Shown here: positions 47,180 to 58,274 of the stretch, in pieces
How positions within the stretch are numbered: position 1 is the first letter of the stretch
Layout of the letters: each line of letters begins with the position of its first letter
Assembly (NCBI GenBank): GCA_022828595.1
Contig: JAKGHH010000008.1
Location: forward strand, 20,700,378-20,764,377
DNA from: Nelumbo lutea
Lineage: Eukaryota; Streptophyta; Magnoliopsida; Proteales; Nelumbonaceae
Direction: 5' to 3'
Length of the DNA: 64,000 nt
Notes under the pieces: generated by a model
The model's input: the letters and a program-made list of their open reading frames with translations, nothing else
What the model was told of the DNA's origin: nothing
The model's database searches: none
Made by a program: the position numbers and the translations under genes

Positions 47180-47560
47180 TGGTACCAGTGTGGTTGTATA
47201 AAGCACAATAGTCTCCAGTGAAGAATAGAGAAAGAATGGAGGTCTCCGGTGAAGAACCGTCTGTATTCTCAGAGAATGAACAACAAAATAGTCTCCGATG
47301 AAGAACAGTGATAGTCTCTGGTGAATAAAGTTTTGGATTCTCAAAGAGTGAAAAATTGTTTGGTTTCTCAATGAATGAACAAAATAATAATCTCTGATGA
47401 AGAACGGTGATAGTCTTCGATGAAGAAAGTTCTGGATTCTCAGAGAGTGAAAAATGGTTTGGTTTCTCAAAGAATAAATAGAATAATAGTCTCCGGTGAA
47501 GAACGGTGATAAACGATTATCTCCGGTGAAGTACAGTTGCCAGAAAAATGGATGGTGGAA
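47180..47560. repeat. Minisatellite, about 115-bp units, about three copies
   Basis: Units contain agtctccggtgaagaacggtg, ttctggattctcagagagtg and ggtttctcaaagaat. An open frame of 166 codons on the minus strand (47165-47665) repeats RLSPFFIRDYYFVHSLRNQT-like peptides; it is most simply a by-product of the repeat. Confidence 0.75.
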
Positions 47561-48891
47561 TCTATCGAGTAATATCACCGTGTAACTGGTAGGGTTATTA
47601 ATGGCAAATACAGAATTTTGCAAATTGATTTGATGACACTTGAGGGTAAAAATGTAATTATACACATTTTGTCTTGGTCATTGATGGAAGGGAGGTATTT
47701 GTCATTTTTATTTTTAAATAAAGGAGAGGTTTTTGCTAAAATGAAACTATAGGGGAGGTTTTTATGATTGTTAGAAATTTCAGGAGAAGTTTTTTTATAT
47801 TTTACCCATTAAAATACAAGGCTTTGGAAAACACAAAAGTCTCTCTCTAATAGTGTAGGACTTTATCAATCTAATTAAGATAAACAATAAGTACTGTTTT
47901 ATATTTTTAAAATAAAAGAAAAATAAAGAAAATGTAAAAAATGGAGAAAATAGATAATAGCTTCTTTCAAAAGAGAGAGATGCTACATGGACCATCCAAT
48001 TATATATATATAATAGATAGATAACTAGGTTTTTGTTGATGCAATGGCATTCATATTTATCTACCGGTCAACATCTCACCTTTATCACTTCAACATTACT
48101 TTGCCCTTGTCGAATAAAAGTTTTGCCATAACCCCATCCCCGCAAAAGAATGAGATGATCGACTACTATAATCTCTCTGCCATACTATAACCCAAGGGTC
48201 AAAGTATCGTTTTTTATAAATTTAGTAAACTTAGATTCAAAAGAAAAAGATTATAAACTTTGAATTTGCAAATCTAGAGTATTGATTTGCATGGTATGCT
48301 TGTTTGTCCTCAAATTTGCACCCTCATTTAAGATATTAAGATCTTTAGATAAAAAAAGAGAAAAGAAAGAAAACCAGTCTTTAATGCCACGAATTAGATG
48401 TAATTGTAGGGATGCAATTTGGGTCAGATTGGGTTGGGAATTTGTTAAAATTTCAACCAGCCCGGGTCCTAATCCAAGCCCAATGTAATTGAAATTCTTT
48501 AAATTAGGTAACCCGATTTGCAACCCTATGCTATTTTCAGATGTTATGGCCAATTATAATTCTCGAATTGGCTATATATGATATACCCTATTTTCACTAT
48601 GACTCCCAAAGTTAAATCTTTGCCTTTTAAATACTTCTCAACAAGATAAAAAGTAGGCATCCTTCTGCTAATGGTTAAAGGTTTCTGGTCTGGAATTTGA
48701 CAGGTTTGGTTGAGGGGATTGTTGAGCTGGTGGAATCCATGGATATTTGGTCCCCTTACCTCTCAGTTTGTAAATATTCTCTGCGATGGCAACTTGAATG
48801 CAACATGAAGGATAGAGCTAAAATTGATTTGGGCCCCATAGAGCAATTTGGTCATAATCAAAAGATTACTTACACCAAAAAAACAGCATAC

Positions 48892-49010
48892 GGCTCAGTT
48901 TGGAAGGAGTATAAATACAAATGTGTAAAACCCTGTATTTTGTATATATATATATTATATGTATTTGCACAGTATATATTTGTATTTGTATTCCTTCCAA
49001 ACTAAACCTA
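48892..49010. mobile_element. Foldback Tourist-like MITE
   Basis: Arms GGCTCAGTTTGGAAGGAGTA and the inverse of GGTTTAGTTTGGAAGGAATA. Flanking trinucleotides are tac/taa, so the duplication is slightly altered. Confidence 0.7.
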
Positions 49011-49074
49011 AAATATAGTCGAATGGAATTGGGATATCCTCCCAATGCAAAGACCATTCCAATATGGCAATACG

Positions 49075-49165
49075 TCCCAACATGATCTCTATTCACACAT
49101 CTCACAGTAAGACTGGAACTCACCATGTATGAGATGTGTGAATGCTGGAAACAGATCATGTTGAA
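49075..49165. repeat. Hairpin-forming inverted repeat
   Basis: Arms catgatctctattcacacat and atgtgtgaatgctggaaaca-gatcatg fold back around a short loop. Non-coding; probably a MITE core. Confidence 0.5.
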
Positions 49166-49254
49166 ACTCGTTGTGATGGTTTTTGTTGGAGGAGATTTAG
49201 GCTGAGTTAAATGGACATAAGTATGTAACACCTATGTATTTTTTACGAATTTAT

Positions 49255-49558
49255 CAATGTTTTTGAACTGTCATTGACCTAGAAGGTCAAACTTTTTTGC
49301 CCGATAATCATCCAAGCAATTGATTCCATTTTACCCCGAACCCGGTTCTTAGCCTAAGACTATTGAATTGGTGAGCAACCTACTGACCTAGGTGGTCGAA
49401 CCATTGACCCGTTCAATAGTTTTTTGCCATTTTTTTATTTTAATTATTTTTATATTTTAATTGGAGCGGACTATCCGTTCGAATCAGATAGCTGAACCGT
49501 TGACCCAAAAACCAGTGGCCAAAAGAGTTTTAGTTCCAGGTTGTTTTTTAAAACCTTG
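49255..49558. mobile_element. hAT-like MITE, 304 bp, perfect 8-bp target duplication
   Basis: Ends CAATGTTTTTGAAC and TTTTTTAAAACCTTG; gaatttat on both sides (49247-49254 and 49559-49566). Confidence 0.85.
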
Positions 49559-49735
49559 GAATTTATTTTCTATTTTCTATATATTGTCCAAAAATGAATG
49601 TAATAATTACTAAAATAATACAAAAAAATATTTTTTTAAATAATAAAAAGAAAACTGGAAACACATTCAATGGGTTAAATGGGTCAACAATTCAACCATC
49701 TATCTGTCTAGGTCAACAAGTTGTGGACCAAATTG

Positions 49736-49812
49736 ATTTTTTTCTTTTGTAACTATTAGCCTAGTAGGTTAGATATTGATTCACTGGTCCAACTAGCCAA
49801 GTCAATAATGGA
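49736..49812 (-). mobile_element. SINE copy in tandem unit C (internally shortened)
   Basis: Minus-strand gacttggctagttggaccag matches the A-box region of the copy at 43531. The region between the boxes is shortened, and an A-rich end follows (ttttttcttttgt on the plus strand). Confidence 0.6.
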
Positions 49813-50445
49813 TTGAAAACACTAGTTCTAAAGATTAAAATGCTAAAGAGAGAAATTAATATAATCTGGAATATAAAGAATATTCTGAAATTAAATTATA
49901 ATACAATCACTATTGAAAAATATCCAAAAATTTATCTAAATGAAAGTATGCCTCATTCACATCAAGTGCCTTACTTTGTAATAAATCATAGTATATGATA
50001 ATTTGCAAGTTTATGTGTTAGTTGCTTTTTGAGAACAGCTGAAATGGCTGAATTGAATGATTTATTGGTTTGCCGTATGAAGAATAACTTATTTAGAAGT
50101 TGTGAATTCGCCCATGACCGAAGCTGAAGTTAGGTTGATTAATATATTCAACGATCAAATATTCATACACAAGACCTATGAATATGTGTGTAATGCGTTT
50201 CAGATTCACATATATTTCTTTTTTCTTAATTTTTGTTTAAAAAAAATGGTTGGGGGGGGGGGATCAGTCTTATCCAGACCTACCCCTGAAAATGGGCTAA
50301 ACCCTAAAAGCCCTTTATGTGATGTACCAGAAACCTAATGATACATAATGCCCAATACCATATCAAAATCTTTAACCTTAACTTATTAACTATACCATTT
50401 AACTTTTATTAGGATTAATTACTTATCCACTATAAGATAAAGTGG

Positions 50446-50801
50446 AGAAGTACACTGTATCCCATTGCAGAATTCTGAAATTACAGTTTTCTATAGTCTA
50501 CTAGGAACCCTCTTATAAACTGCATCCTACCTGTGGATTTGGCATCAACCCACGGTCAGGATTCATCCCATCTGTATGGTGGGGCTGAGAATTCTGAGGT
50601 GGGCTGAACAGTCATTCTTCCAGAGAAGTACACTGCAACCCATTACAGAATTCTGACATTACAGCTTTCCAAAGTCTACTAGTAACCCCCCTATAAACTG
50701 CATCCTACTTGTGGATTTGGTATCAATCCACGGTCAGGATTCATCCCACCTGTATAGTGGGGCTGAGAATTGTGAGGTGGGCTGAACAGTCATTCTCCCA
50801 A
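50446..50801. repeat. Tandem duplication with 178-bp period
   Basis: Two adjacent copies (50446-50623 and 50624-50801) differ at only a modest number of positions and run agaagtacactg ... cacggtcaggattcatccca ... tgggctgaacagtcattct. The high identity indicates a recent event. Confidence 0.9.
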
Positions 50802-52079
50802 GATAAAACAGTAAATCATTTAATTAAGTGAAATTTCAGCCTTTCAAACAGCCAAAAGTGTTATTTTTTAGTGGCTAGGCATCTTTTAAGCAAGTTAAAA
50901 TATTAAAACTGATTATTTTTGTAAGAATTTTGTTAATAATTTAAAATGGTTATATCTACCGGTTTTTAAAAAACCCACAGAATACAAAATTAATTTCCAA
51001 TATATCATTATGTATCTTAATGCTAATCAAATATGGTGACCAAAAGGCAATGTTGCCTATCAGTAGGGGCCATTTTCTTCAATTTTTTTTTTGTAATATT
51101 GGAAATAGAAAATTAAAATATTAAGAAAAATTAGAAAAATGCTATAATTTGTGCTTTTAAAGCCCAAAACATTTTTCTTTCTCATTTGGTCAAAAGTAAA
51201 GGATTTTAAAGCCCAAAAAGTTAAAACTTTTGTGATTTTGGAGGTTAAAGTGTTTTGACTTTAAAGTTTTATGTCTTAAAAAGCAATTTTTACCAACGAG
51301 TTCAGGTCTATTACCCACAACCCACAAGACACTACAGCCACGTATTAAGAATATCTCCCCTCATTGATAACATACTAGTATAAGAGATATTCCCCAAATG
51401 TGGGACTGAAATGTCTTGTGGGTACTGTGTGGTCAGATGGGTGGCAGATTCAAGTTCTTACCAAATGTCCAAACACTTTTTGGCTCATTTTTCTTTCACA
51501 TAGCCGAAAGCAAGAAGGCAAAACGTTATCCAAATATAGCTCAATTGTTCGCTTTCAATACTATTAATTAGCTAGCCACGTAACGTAGAGATAAACTTAA
51601 ATATGAAAGAAACAAACAAAAACCGAAATCAATTAATTCAGACAAATAAACCCTAACAAAAACAAAGCAAAAAATAACGCAAAAGACCTAGGGTTCCGTT
51701 CCATTCCAAAACTCCACTATATTGGTCCAAAACACACTAAAAAATAAAGCTCTAGAGCCCAACACGAACCAAACAAAAACTAAGCTCATCCGAGTCCAAC
51801 AATCTTGCCAAAAGCCTGTCTCGTTTCACACCCACCCATGCACACGTGTCAACTCTCCATTAACCGTTTCACTTCACCTCTGTGCATGCGACATCTCACG
51901 TGCCTTCTTGACTCCTCCTTTCCCTCTTTGGATTCCTTGAAACCCAGGAATCTAATTCCAACTGAACTATTTCAATTCCAATTCGTGGGAATAAGGGTAT
52001 GGAATTAAAATTGAAATGGGTTATTTGGAAATCTCCCTATATAGATCATATCAATATCAAATTTGATGCATTTAGGAAT
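50802..52079. other. Intergenic, one foldback MITE
   Basis: A foldback MITE with gagatattcccc / ggaatatctc-like arms lies at about 51310-51435. No gene was seen in the rest; short frames near 51722-52008 resemble nothing known to me. Confidence 0.4.
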
Positions 52080-53044
52080 GGGGAGGGTTTTTGCTAGTTG
52101 CGAGTATAATTAGAGATTATTTCGAGAAAGTTGTAGACATCAAGGCTTATAAGTTTGGCATTGTTTCAATTCACATTGCAAAAACTTAGAAGCGTATAAT
52201 TTGGCCTTGAATTTTAGAGATTATTTCATCTTGATCGAAGGTGATTCTAAATAGGACTGTTCATAGGAAAGGCCAACCCGACCAAATCAACCAACTTGGG
52301 CCAACCCAATTCAAGTCGGCCGAGTTTTCATCAACACCAATCGATTTTTGGGTTGTACAAATTCATAAACTGATGGTTCGGGTCAGTTTCGATTTTCTTG
52401 TGTGAAAACCAAAATCGACCAGAACCGAACCGACTTAGTTCCTACTTAACTAAAAACTGAAATATCTGAAAATATATATTCCAATATATTTGTATGTATA
52501 TTTTTGTTTATATATATATATTTTTAAAATACATATTTCAATTTTAAATATATTTCCAGAAAACTAGGTGGCCATGGGGGCATGGATGAACTTAGAGTCA
52601 AAATCGACCCAACCCGGCTCAAACCGACCAGGTTGATATTGCTTAACACTGGGTCGGTTTCGATTTCCATCTCAAGTAACCCGTCCAAGTCGAGTCAATT
52701 GGAAAAACCTCAATAAACCGACCTAACCCAACCCATGAACAACCCTAATTCTAAAGTTATCATTTCCTATCTCAAGCAAAAGATTCCAGCTCTTTGGAAG
52801 ATAAGAAGATAAGACACATCATCAATAACTGCATCAAGCGAAAGGATGGGTTTCAAAGAGGTTTGGCATATAAGTATATCTATGGGAGGCAAGCCAGGCG
52901 GCTGATTGGCTGGCACACGAAGCTTTATGTGCTCCTTCAGAGTACGTTAATCTTAGTTTAGCTTCTTTTCCTTCCCCTCTTTTTTCTATTTGTATTAATG
53001 ATGTTTGGGGATGTGGTACGAGCCCCTTTTGGTTATAAAAAAAA
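52080..53044 (+). pseudogene. LINE RNase H-domain fragment, interrupted by a MITE
   Basis: Plus-strand reading gives FRDYFILIEGDSK, the MITE at 52252-52747, then VIISYLKQKIPALWKI and later ADWLAHEA, with stops and frame changes between. This is the RNase H-like domain (RVT_3 type) of plant LINEs, including the catalytic EGDS and the ADWLAHEA end motif. An A-rich tail lies at about 53037-53044. It is not a host gene. Confidence 0.65.
52252..52747. mobile_element. hAT-like MITE, 496 bp, inserted in a LINE reading frame
   Basis: Ends TAGGACTGTTCATAG and CCATGAACAACCCTA; attctaaa on both sides (52244-52251 and 52748-52755). Removing the element and one duplicate restores the frame across EGDSK-VIISY, which confirms the boundaries. 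Confidence 0.88.
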
Positions 53045-53225
53045 TGGGTTATTCCAATTTCAACTGTTGATTGGATGGAATTAGAATTTCATTTCCATTT
53101 TGGGTGGAATAATATTCTCTCGTTCTCTTGTAAATACCAAACAGACTATGGGAAAACATTCCCATTCCATTTTAAAGGATTTTAATTCTTATTCTAATTC
53201 CGACGGTAAACCAAACGGATACAGG
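53045..53225. repeat. MITE-like segment with ggttat...ggtaaacc arms
   Basis: Rich in aattcca/tggaatt motifs and ending in ggtaaaccaaacgg, like the foldback element at 31057-31324. Non-coding. Confidence 0.45.
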
Positions 53226-53457
53226 GCGTAGAGAACTAGAGATTCCTCTGCTAGTCGCTAGTCGGTAAAAATTTAAGGAGAAAGCAGAAGCAAAAAAGTC
53301 AGAAACACAAACAGCATGAAAGAGAGGGAAATAACAAGTTTGAGTTTCGCTTCTGGTCGTAATCAACACTAAACTCTTGAAGAGGATCCCGCGCCTGTCA
53401 GTTGCCACCTAGCTCCCTAGCTCTAACCGAAATCTCCACTCCCCAGTGCACCGGCCC

Positions 53458-53460
<3 letters not shown>

Positions 53461-53494
<34 letters not shown>
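53461..53494. repeat. CT/AT microsatellite in the kinase promoter or leader
   Basis: (CT)11 at 53461-53482 runs into (AT)n. The AT part could serve as a TATA element about 155 bp before the kinase ATG, and CT tracts are frequent in plant core promoters and leaders. Confidence 0.6.
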
Positions 53495-53519
53495 CCATCT
53501 ATCTTTCTCCTCTCTGTGA

Positions 53520-53582
53520 ATGTTAATGGAAGCTGGGACTCTAGTCTTATCCAGCAATAGTATAGAACCTCCAAAAACCTAG
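53520..53582 (+). other. Upstream open reading frame, 20 codons
   Basis: ATG at 53520, stop TAG at 53580-53582, peptide MLMEAGTLVLSSNSIEPPKT. It lies 67 bases before the kinase start codon and in a different frame. Whether it is in the mature leader is unknown; if so it could lower translation of the main frame. Confidence 0.35.
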
Positions 53583-53649
53583 GTTTCTTTCTCCATTAGG
53601 TCAAACTCTCTGCCATTAAATCATTTGTTACGTTTTCATTGGTGTGCTG

Positions 53650-56600
53650 ATGGCAATTGATCAGAACTCTATACCGAAGGATCTCCGGCCATTGAACGTA
53701 TCTCGGACGGTTGCCGAAAAGCCTCGCATTGCTGCTACTTTGGCGGCAGGGAGGAACGTCGAGGGATATTTGCCGAATTCGGTTCGTGACGTTGGTAGCC
53801 CTAGGTATAGACCACAGCCGTCGCCGCCTTATTATCCGGCGACGGTTTCCGAAACCGGATATGTAGGTTTAGGGTTTGGCTATCCGGCGAATCCAGGGAT
53901 GGCTTTCTTTCCTCGCCCGCCTGTACCGGTTGGTAGCGGCAGTGCTGTCACGTGTGCATATGCTGAATTCTCCAATGTTGGGAGCCGGGTGGGAGGTAAT
54001 GCGGCGGAGCAGGCGAGTGAGGAGGGCGGGGAGGAGTCGGTTTCGGGGAAGAAAGTTAAGTTCTTGTGCAGTTTTGGAGGCAAGATTTTGCCGAGACCCA
54101 GTGATGGGATGTTGAGATATGTCGGAGGCCAGACTAGAATCATTGCTGTGAGGAAAGATGCTAGTTTTCAAGAGCTGGTGCAGAAGATGACGGACACCTA
54201 CGGTCAACCTGTGCACATCAAATATCAACTCCCTGATGAGGATCTTGATGCCCTTGTATCGGTTTTTTGTCCGGAGGATCTTGAGAACATGATGGAGGAG
54301 TATGAGAAGCTCGTTGAAAACTCTTCAGATGGATCCGCGAAGCTTCGGGTGTTTCTGTTCTCTGCCTCTGAACTCGACTCGTCTGGTCTTGTGCATTTTG
54401 GTGATTTGCAGGATGGCGGGCAGAGGTATGTGGATGCTGTGAATGGAATTCGCGACGGTGTTGGGGGCGGGATTACAAGAAAAGAGAGTACAGCTAGTGC
54501 AGCGTCCACACAGAATTCTGATAGTCTGATAAGTGGGGGTGATGCCGCCGATAGTTTCGGTCCCGGTCACGGGGATGGTGGTGGGCCATTCTCCCCGGGC
54601 GTGCTATCTCCTCGAGCTGTTATTACTTCTCAGGATGCCGCCACAAGATTGTTGTACAGCGGTCCAAATCCTGTTATTTATACAGATGCTTCCGCAGTCC
54701 CTTTGGGTCATCTTCCAGTCACGACGGTTCCTCTTCAGTCTTCTAGACCGGAGTTTGAGTTACAAAGACAGATGCCTTCTATGGGGCAGCAGCATCAGGT
54801 ATTGGGGTATGATTTGCAGCAACCTTCTGGAATGGAAATTCAACCCTCTGCCTCTTATGTTCATGCTTACCTCGATCCTGACCAGGAAGCCTTCAACCGT
54901 GTGGATCATCCACAACTGCCTCCCCAAATTGGCTATACAAATCCTCAGATGTTGGGTATTGCAGGGTCAGCCAGCAGGCTTGCTGATCACCCACAACAGG
55001 TCCGGGATAATGCATCTGGTGTTCCTTCTCATCCGTTTATTCCTGCAATAAATATGACAATGGCTTCCTCATCTCCTTATGTTAATACAAAACAGAACGG
55101 AATGCAACAATTTGTGCAACCTCAGCAAACACGAGTGGAGCCTTATCCAGAAGAGAATTCAGCTAGGCATAAGGTATTTCAGGTTCCCGTTGATCAGAAT
55201 TATAAAGCTTATCAGGCTCATCCACATCCTCCCCAGGCCTCAGTCCAATTGCAGGCGGGAGTTTATGGTTGGCATCAGGTACCGCCTACAGATCATGTGG
55301 TGTTCTCTGAAGGTTGGGTACCTCATCAACAGGGAAGCTTTCCTGACAATGTTTTGAGACCGGACATGTGCCAAACATCGTTGCCCCATGTACATTCGGA
55401 CACTTTGATACAGCAGTGCAGGGATGGCTCTGCGAGTACTGTTTCTCACTCGAATGTGGTTTTTCACAGTCTCCACTCAGAGGACAATATGAGGCCTGGG
55501 CCAACAGACAGAGCAATAGAAACTGGAATATTGGGGGAGGGCATGGCTGAACACCAAGGAAATGGGATTCGGCCAAGAGTTGTGGGACATTTGGATCCTG
55601 AGGTGTCCGCACCTCCACAAGGAATACCTCGATTTGCTCAGAATCTAGAGAGTCAACATGATAATGGGAGGATTCTAGTCCAAAAACTGGGCAACCCTGA
55701 CAATCTTAGGACGTTATTTCCCTCTGGTTTGATGGGATTCCCAGGTGATTTACAGTCTTGTGGTGTAATTCCTGGCAATATCCCTCAGTCCCGCCAAGAA
55801 GATCTTCTGCAGCAGCCTTCAGTGCCACTCCAACATCAAGTTAAACAAGAAACTTTGATGAACAAACCGGCTGGTACTAATGTTCCTCCTGTGAGAGTTG
55901 TGTCTTATGAAGCTTCACAACCCTTGGTTCATGAATCTGTCGCAGAATACTCTGGTAAGCTTCCTGGCCTTGTCCCAAAAGAAGACAAATCAGACTCTTG
56001 CATTTCATATGACCATCTCAGAACAATTGACACAAAAATGGAAGCAATTCATATAAGTCCACCTGAGGTTTCTGGCTACAAAGAGCAAAGTAGATTACCC
56101 TTTGATAGACCTAAAGTTGGAGGGAAGGAAATGTTTGTTACTAGTGACTTTACCAAAACTGGAATTGCTTCTGATGGGAATCATATTAAGCCAATTGAAA
56201 AGCTTCCGGTTTCCTCCTTGGAGGTTGTGTACACACATAATATTCAACCTGTAGGGCTGACTCAAGTAGCACCACATCCTACAGTGGGTCATTTGGGACC
56301 ACAAACACATCTAAAGAATGGAAATCCACATGTGGCTTCTGATGAAATATGGCATGGTAAGCCTGCATTCTCAGGCATTGATTCATCCCATGCCACAGAT
56401 AGGATCTCACCTGTTTGTGAATGGAAGGATGGAGCTTCATGGTTCCAGTCAGGGATGGTCCTTAATGATGCAGTATTTGGCCCTTCAAGTGGTAATGCCT
56501 CGTCTGCTTTTTCTCCACCCAGTGGGGTGGTTGGGGATAATTGGGATTGTGCTTCCTCCAACTCACTTTTCAGCAACCAGGATCCATGGAGTTTGCGACA

Positions 56601-57995
56601 TGATTCACAATTCCCACCTCCAAGACCCGTCAAGGTGCTGACAAGCAAAGAAGCCTTAGTCAAAAGGGATGGTAGTGGACATTCAGGTACAAAAATGCAA
56701 TTTGAGGAAGCAGTTCTTCACCAGCCATCAGGGAATCTGAACAAGGATTTGGACTCTGAACAACTTTGGTCGGCCAAAGTTGAGAAATCTTTTGGTATTT
56801 TTATAACATTATCTATCATATTCATGGTTTCTTTAGGCTGTATGCACATATTTATCATATTCCTCTTCATTGTTTAAGGTGCAGCCGATGAACATATCAA
56901 GCAGGAACTTCAGGCTGTTTCCGAAGGTGTTGGTGCTTTTGTTCTTCAGTCATCTATACCTTCTAATCCTGGCTTTTCTGCCCATGAGATTAATCAATCA
57001 ACTTCTGAAGCCAACAGAGACAGAGAAGTTCAAGATAATGATGGCGAAGGGCAGAATAGATCCAAAATTGAGGTACTTAAGCTACCTCCTCTTCCTTGAA
57101 TTGTTTAAAGTTTAAGATCAACTTACTTGTCTTATTGTATTGTAATTCAGGACATCAAGACCAAATTACCAGATAAGACATATCTTGGTTTTCCAATTTC
57201 AGATGGAATTGGTCGCTTGCAGGTTGAAGATTTGCTGCTTTGACTCTTAACCAGTTGGACTTCTTTGCTGCTTGACCAGCTTATTCATATCTGCCCCTTT
57301 TCCTTTCTGGCAGATAATCAAGAACAGTGACCTTGAAGAATTGAGAGAACTAGGTTCTGGCACCTTTGGTACTGTGTATCATGGAAAATGGAGAGGCTCT
57401 GATGTTGCCATCAAGAGAATCAATGATAGATGCTTTGCTGGCAAACCATCAGAGGAAGAACGCATGGTTTGTTTCTTGTCAATTAATGCTATTTATGAAT
57501 TTGAGTAATCACCATTTTTATTGTTTTTCTGTCCTTATACTGTTGCTTCTGCATTTACTCCTCAGAGACATGATTTTTGGAATGAGGCAATCAAGCTTGC
57601 CGACTTGCACCATCCAAATGTGTTAGCTTTCTATGGTGTTGTGCTGGATGGCCCTGAGGGCTCTGTTGCAACAGTAACAGAATACATGGTTAATGGATCA
57701 TTGAAAAATGCTTTGCAAAAGAGTGATAAGTGAGGCCTTATCTTTTTCCTACTTTTGGTTTTAATATATATAGTTATTACAATTCATGATGTACATGTTC
57801 TATTCTTCCATTAAATATCCCACGTTCATAATACAAATTCTTATCAGGACCCTTGACAAGCGTAAACGCCTCTTAATTGCAATGGATGTTGCCTTTGGGA
57901 TGGAGTACCTGCATGCAAAGAATATTGTTCACTTTGACTTAAAGAGTGACAACCTACTTGTCAATCTTCGAGATCCTCATAGGCCAATTTGCAAG
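53650..57995 (+). CDS. PB1-domain Raf-like protein kinase, exons 1-6 (3' part not in window)
   Basis: Coding exons 53650-56794, 56879-57072, 57151-57222, 57314-57466, 57566-57729 and 57848-57995 join in frame with GT-AG borders, giving 1292 residues so far. The start is ATG 53650 ([15 protein letters not shown]); the frame opens slightly earlier, but only with GTG. A PB1 domain lies at about residues 134-238 ([15 protein letters not shown]; acidic [19 protein letters not shown]). About 800 low-complexity, Q/P-rich residues follow. The kinase N-lobe and catalytic loop are in exons 4-6: GSGTFG (1151-1156), VAIK lysine 1171, HFDLKSDN (1271-1278, Asp 1273). HFD in place of HRD is usual in plant Raf-like B-group kinases. 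From family knowledge, B4 Raf kinases with PB1 domains act upstream of SnRK2 kinases in osmotic-stress signalling; the match to that subgroup is likely but not proved. The DFG segment and C-lobe are not found in the window. Confidence 0.88.
54043..54360 (+). other. PB1 domain coding segment
   Basis: Encodes the protein-interaction domain at residues about 134-238: basic KKVKF strand, RYVGG turn, and the acidic OPCA-type stretch with DEDLDALV. Presence of both basic and acidic faces suggests it can form head-to-tail oligomers. Confidence 0.75.
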
Positions 57996-58274
57996 GTCAG
58001 GGGCTGTGTCTATGATTCATTTGCAACTAGTATTTTATATCGTATACATGTTTGAAAAATTTGTCCCACATTATAACTAGTTATCACATGATATGTTTTA
58101 ACTTTTAACCAAACCAATTTTATTGAAAGCATGCATTATAAAGACAATTTCATGAGCCTTAACTATAACTCTTTATTGTAAAAAAGAAAAAAGTACATAT
58201 TAGAGAAAAAGTGAATTACAACAATTAGAGGGTGATGATAAAGTAAGAATTGCACATTGTGTACTAGTAGTAAT

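Larger units (their letters stand above)
45598..50100. repeat. Tandem unit C (third copy), enlarged by private insertions
   Basis: Colinear with units A and B: gtgtttccttcatcaaaatt (45620), ctaccggtcaacatctcacc (48060), agaatgagatgatcgac (48146), gtaattgaaattctttaaat (48485), tttggtccccttacctctc (48747; unit A has the same block at 36472), SINE (49736), ataaagaatattctgaaatt (49874) and gagaacagctgaaatggctg (50031). About 1.3 kb of extra DNA between the first and second anchors includes the minisatellite at 47180-47560. Confidence 0.7.

Noticed and set aside
53644..53649. Kinase start two codons earlier
   Set aside because: The codon at 53644 is GTG, not ATG; the first ATG in frame is at 53650.
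56795..56878. Tail of the long kinase frame ([14 protein letters not shown]) as a membrane anchor
   Set aside because: It is an 84-nt intron with proper donor and acceptor; the next exon restores the family sequence.
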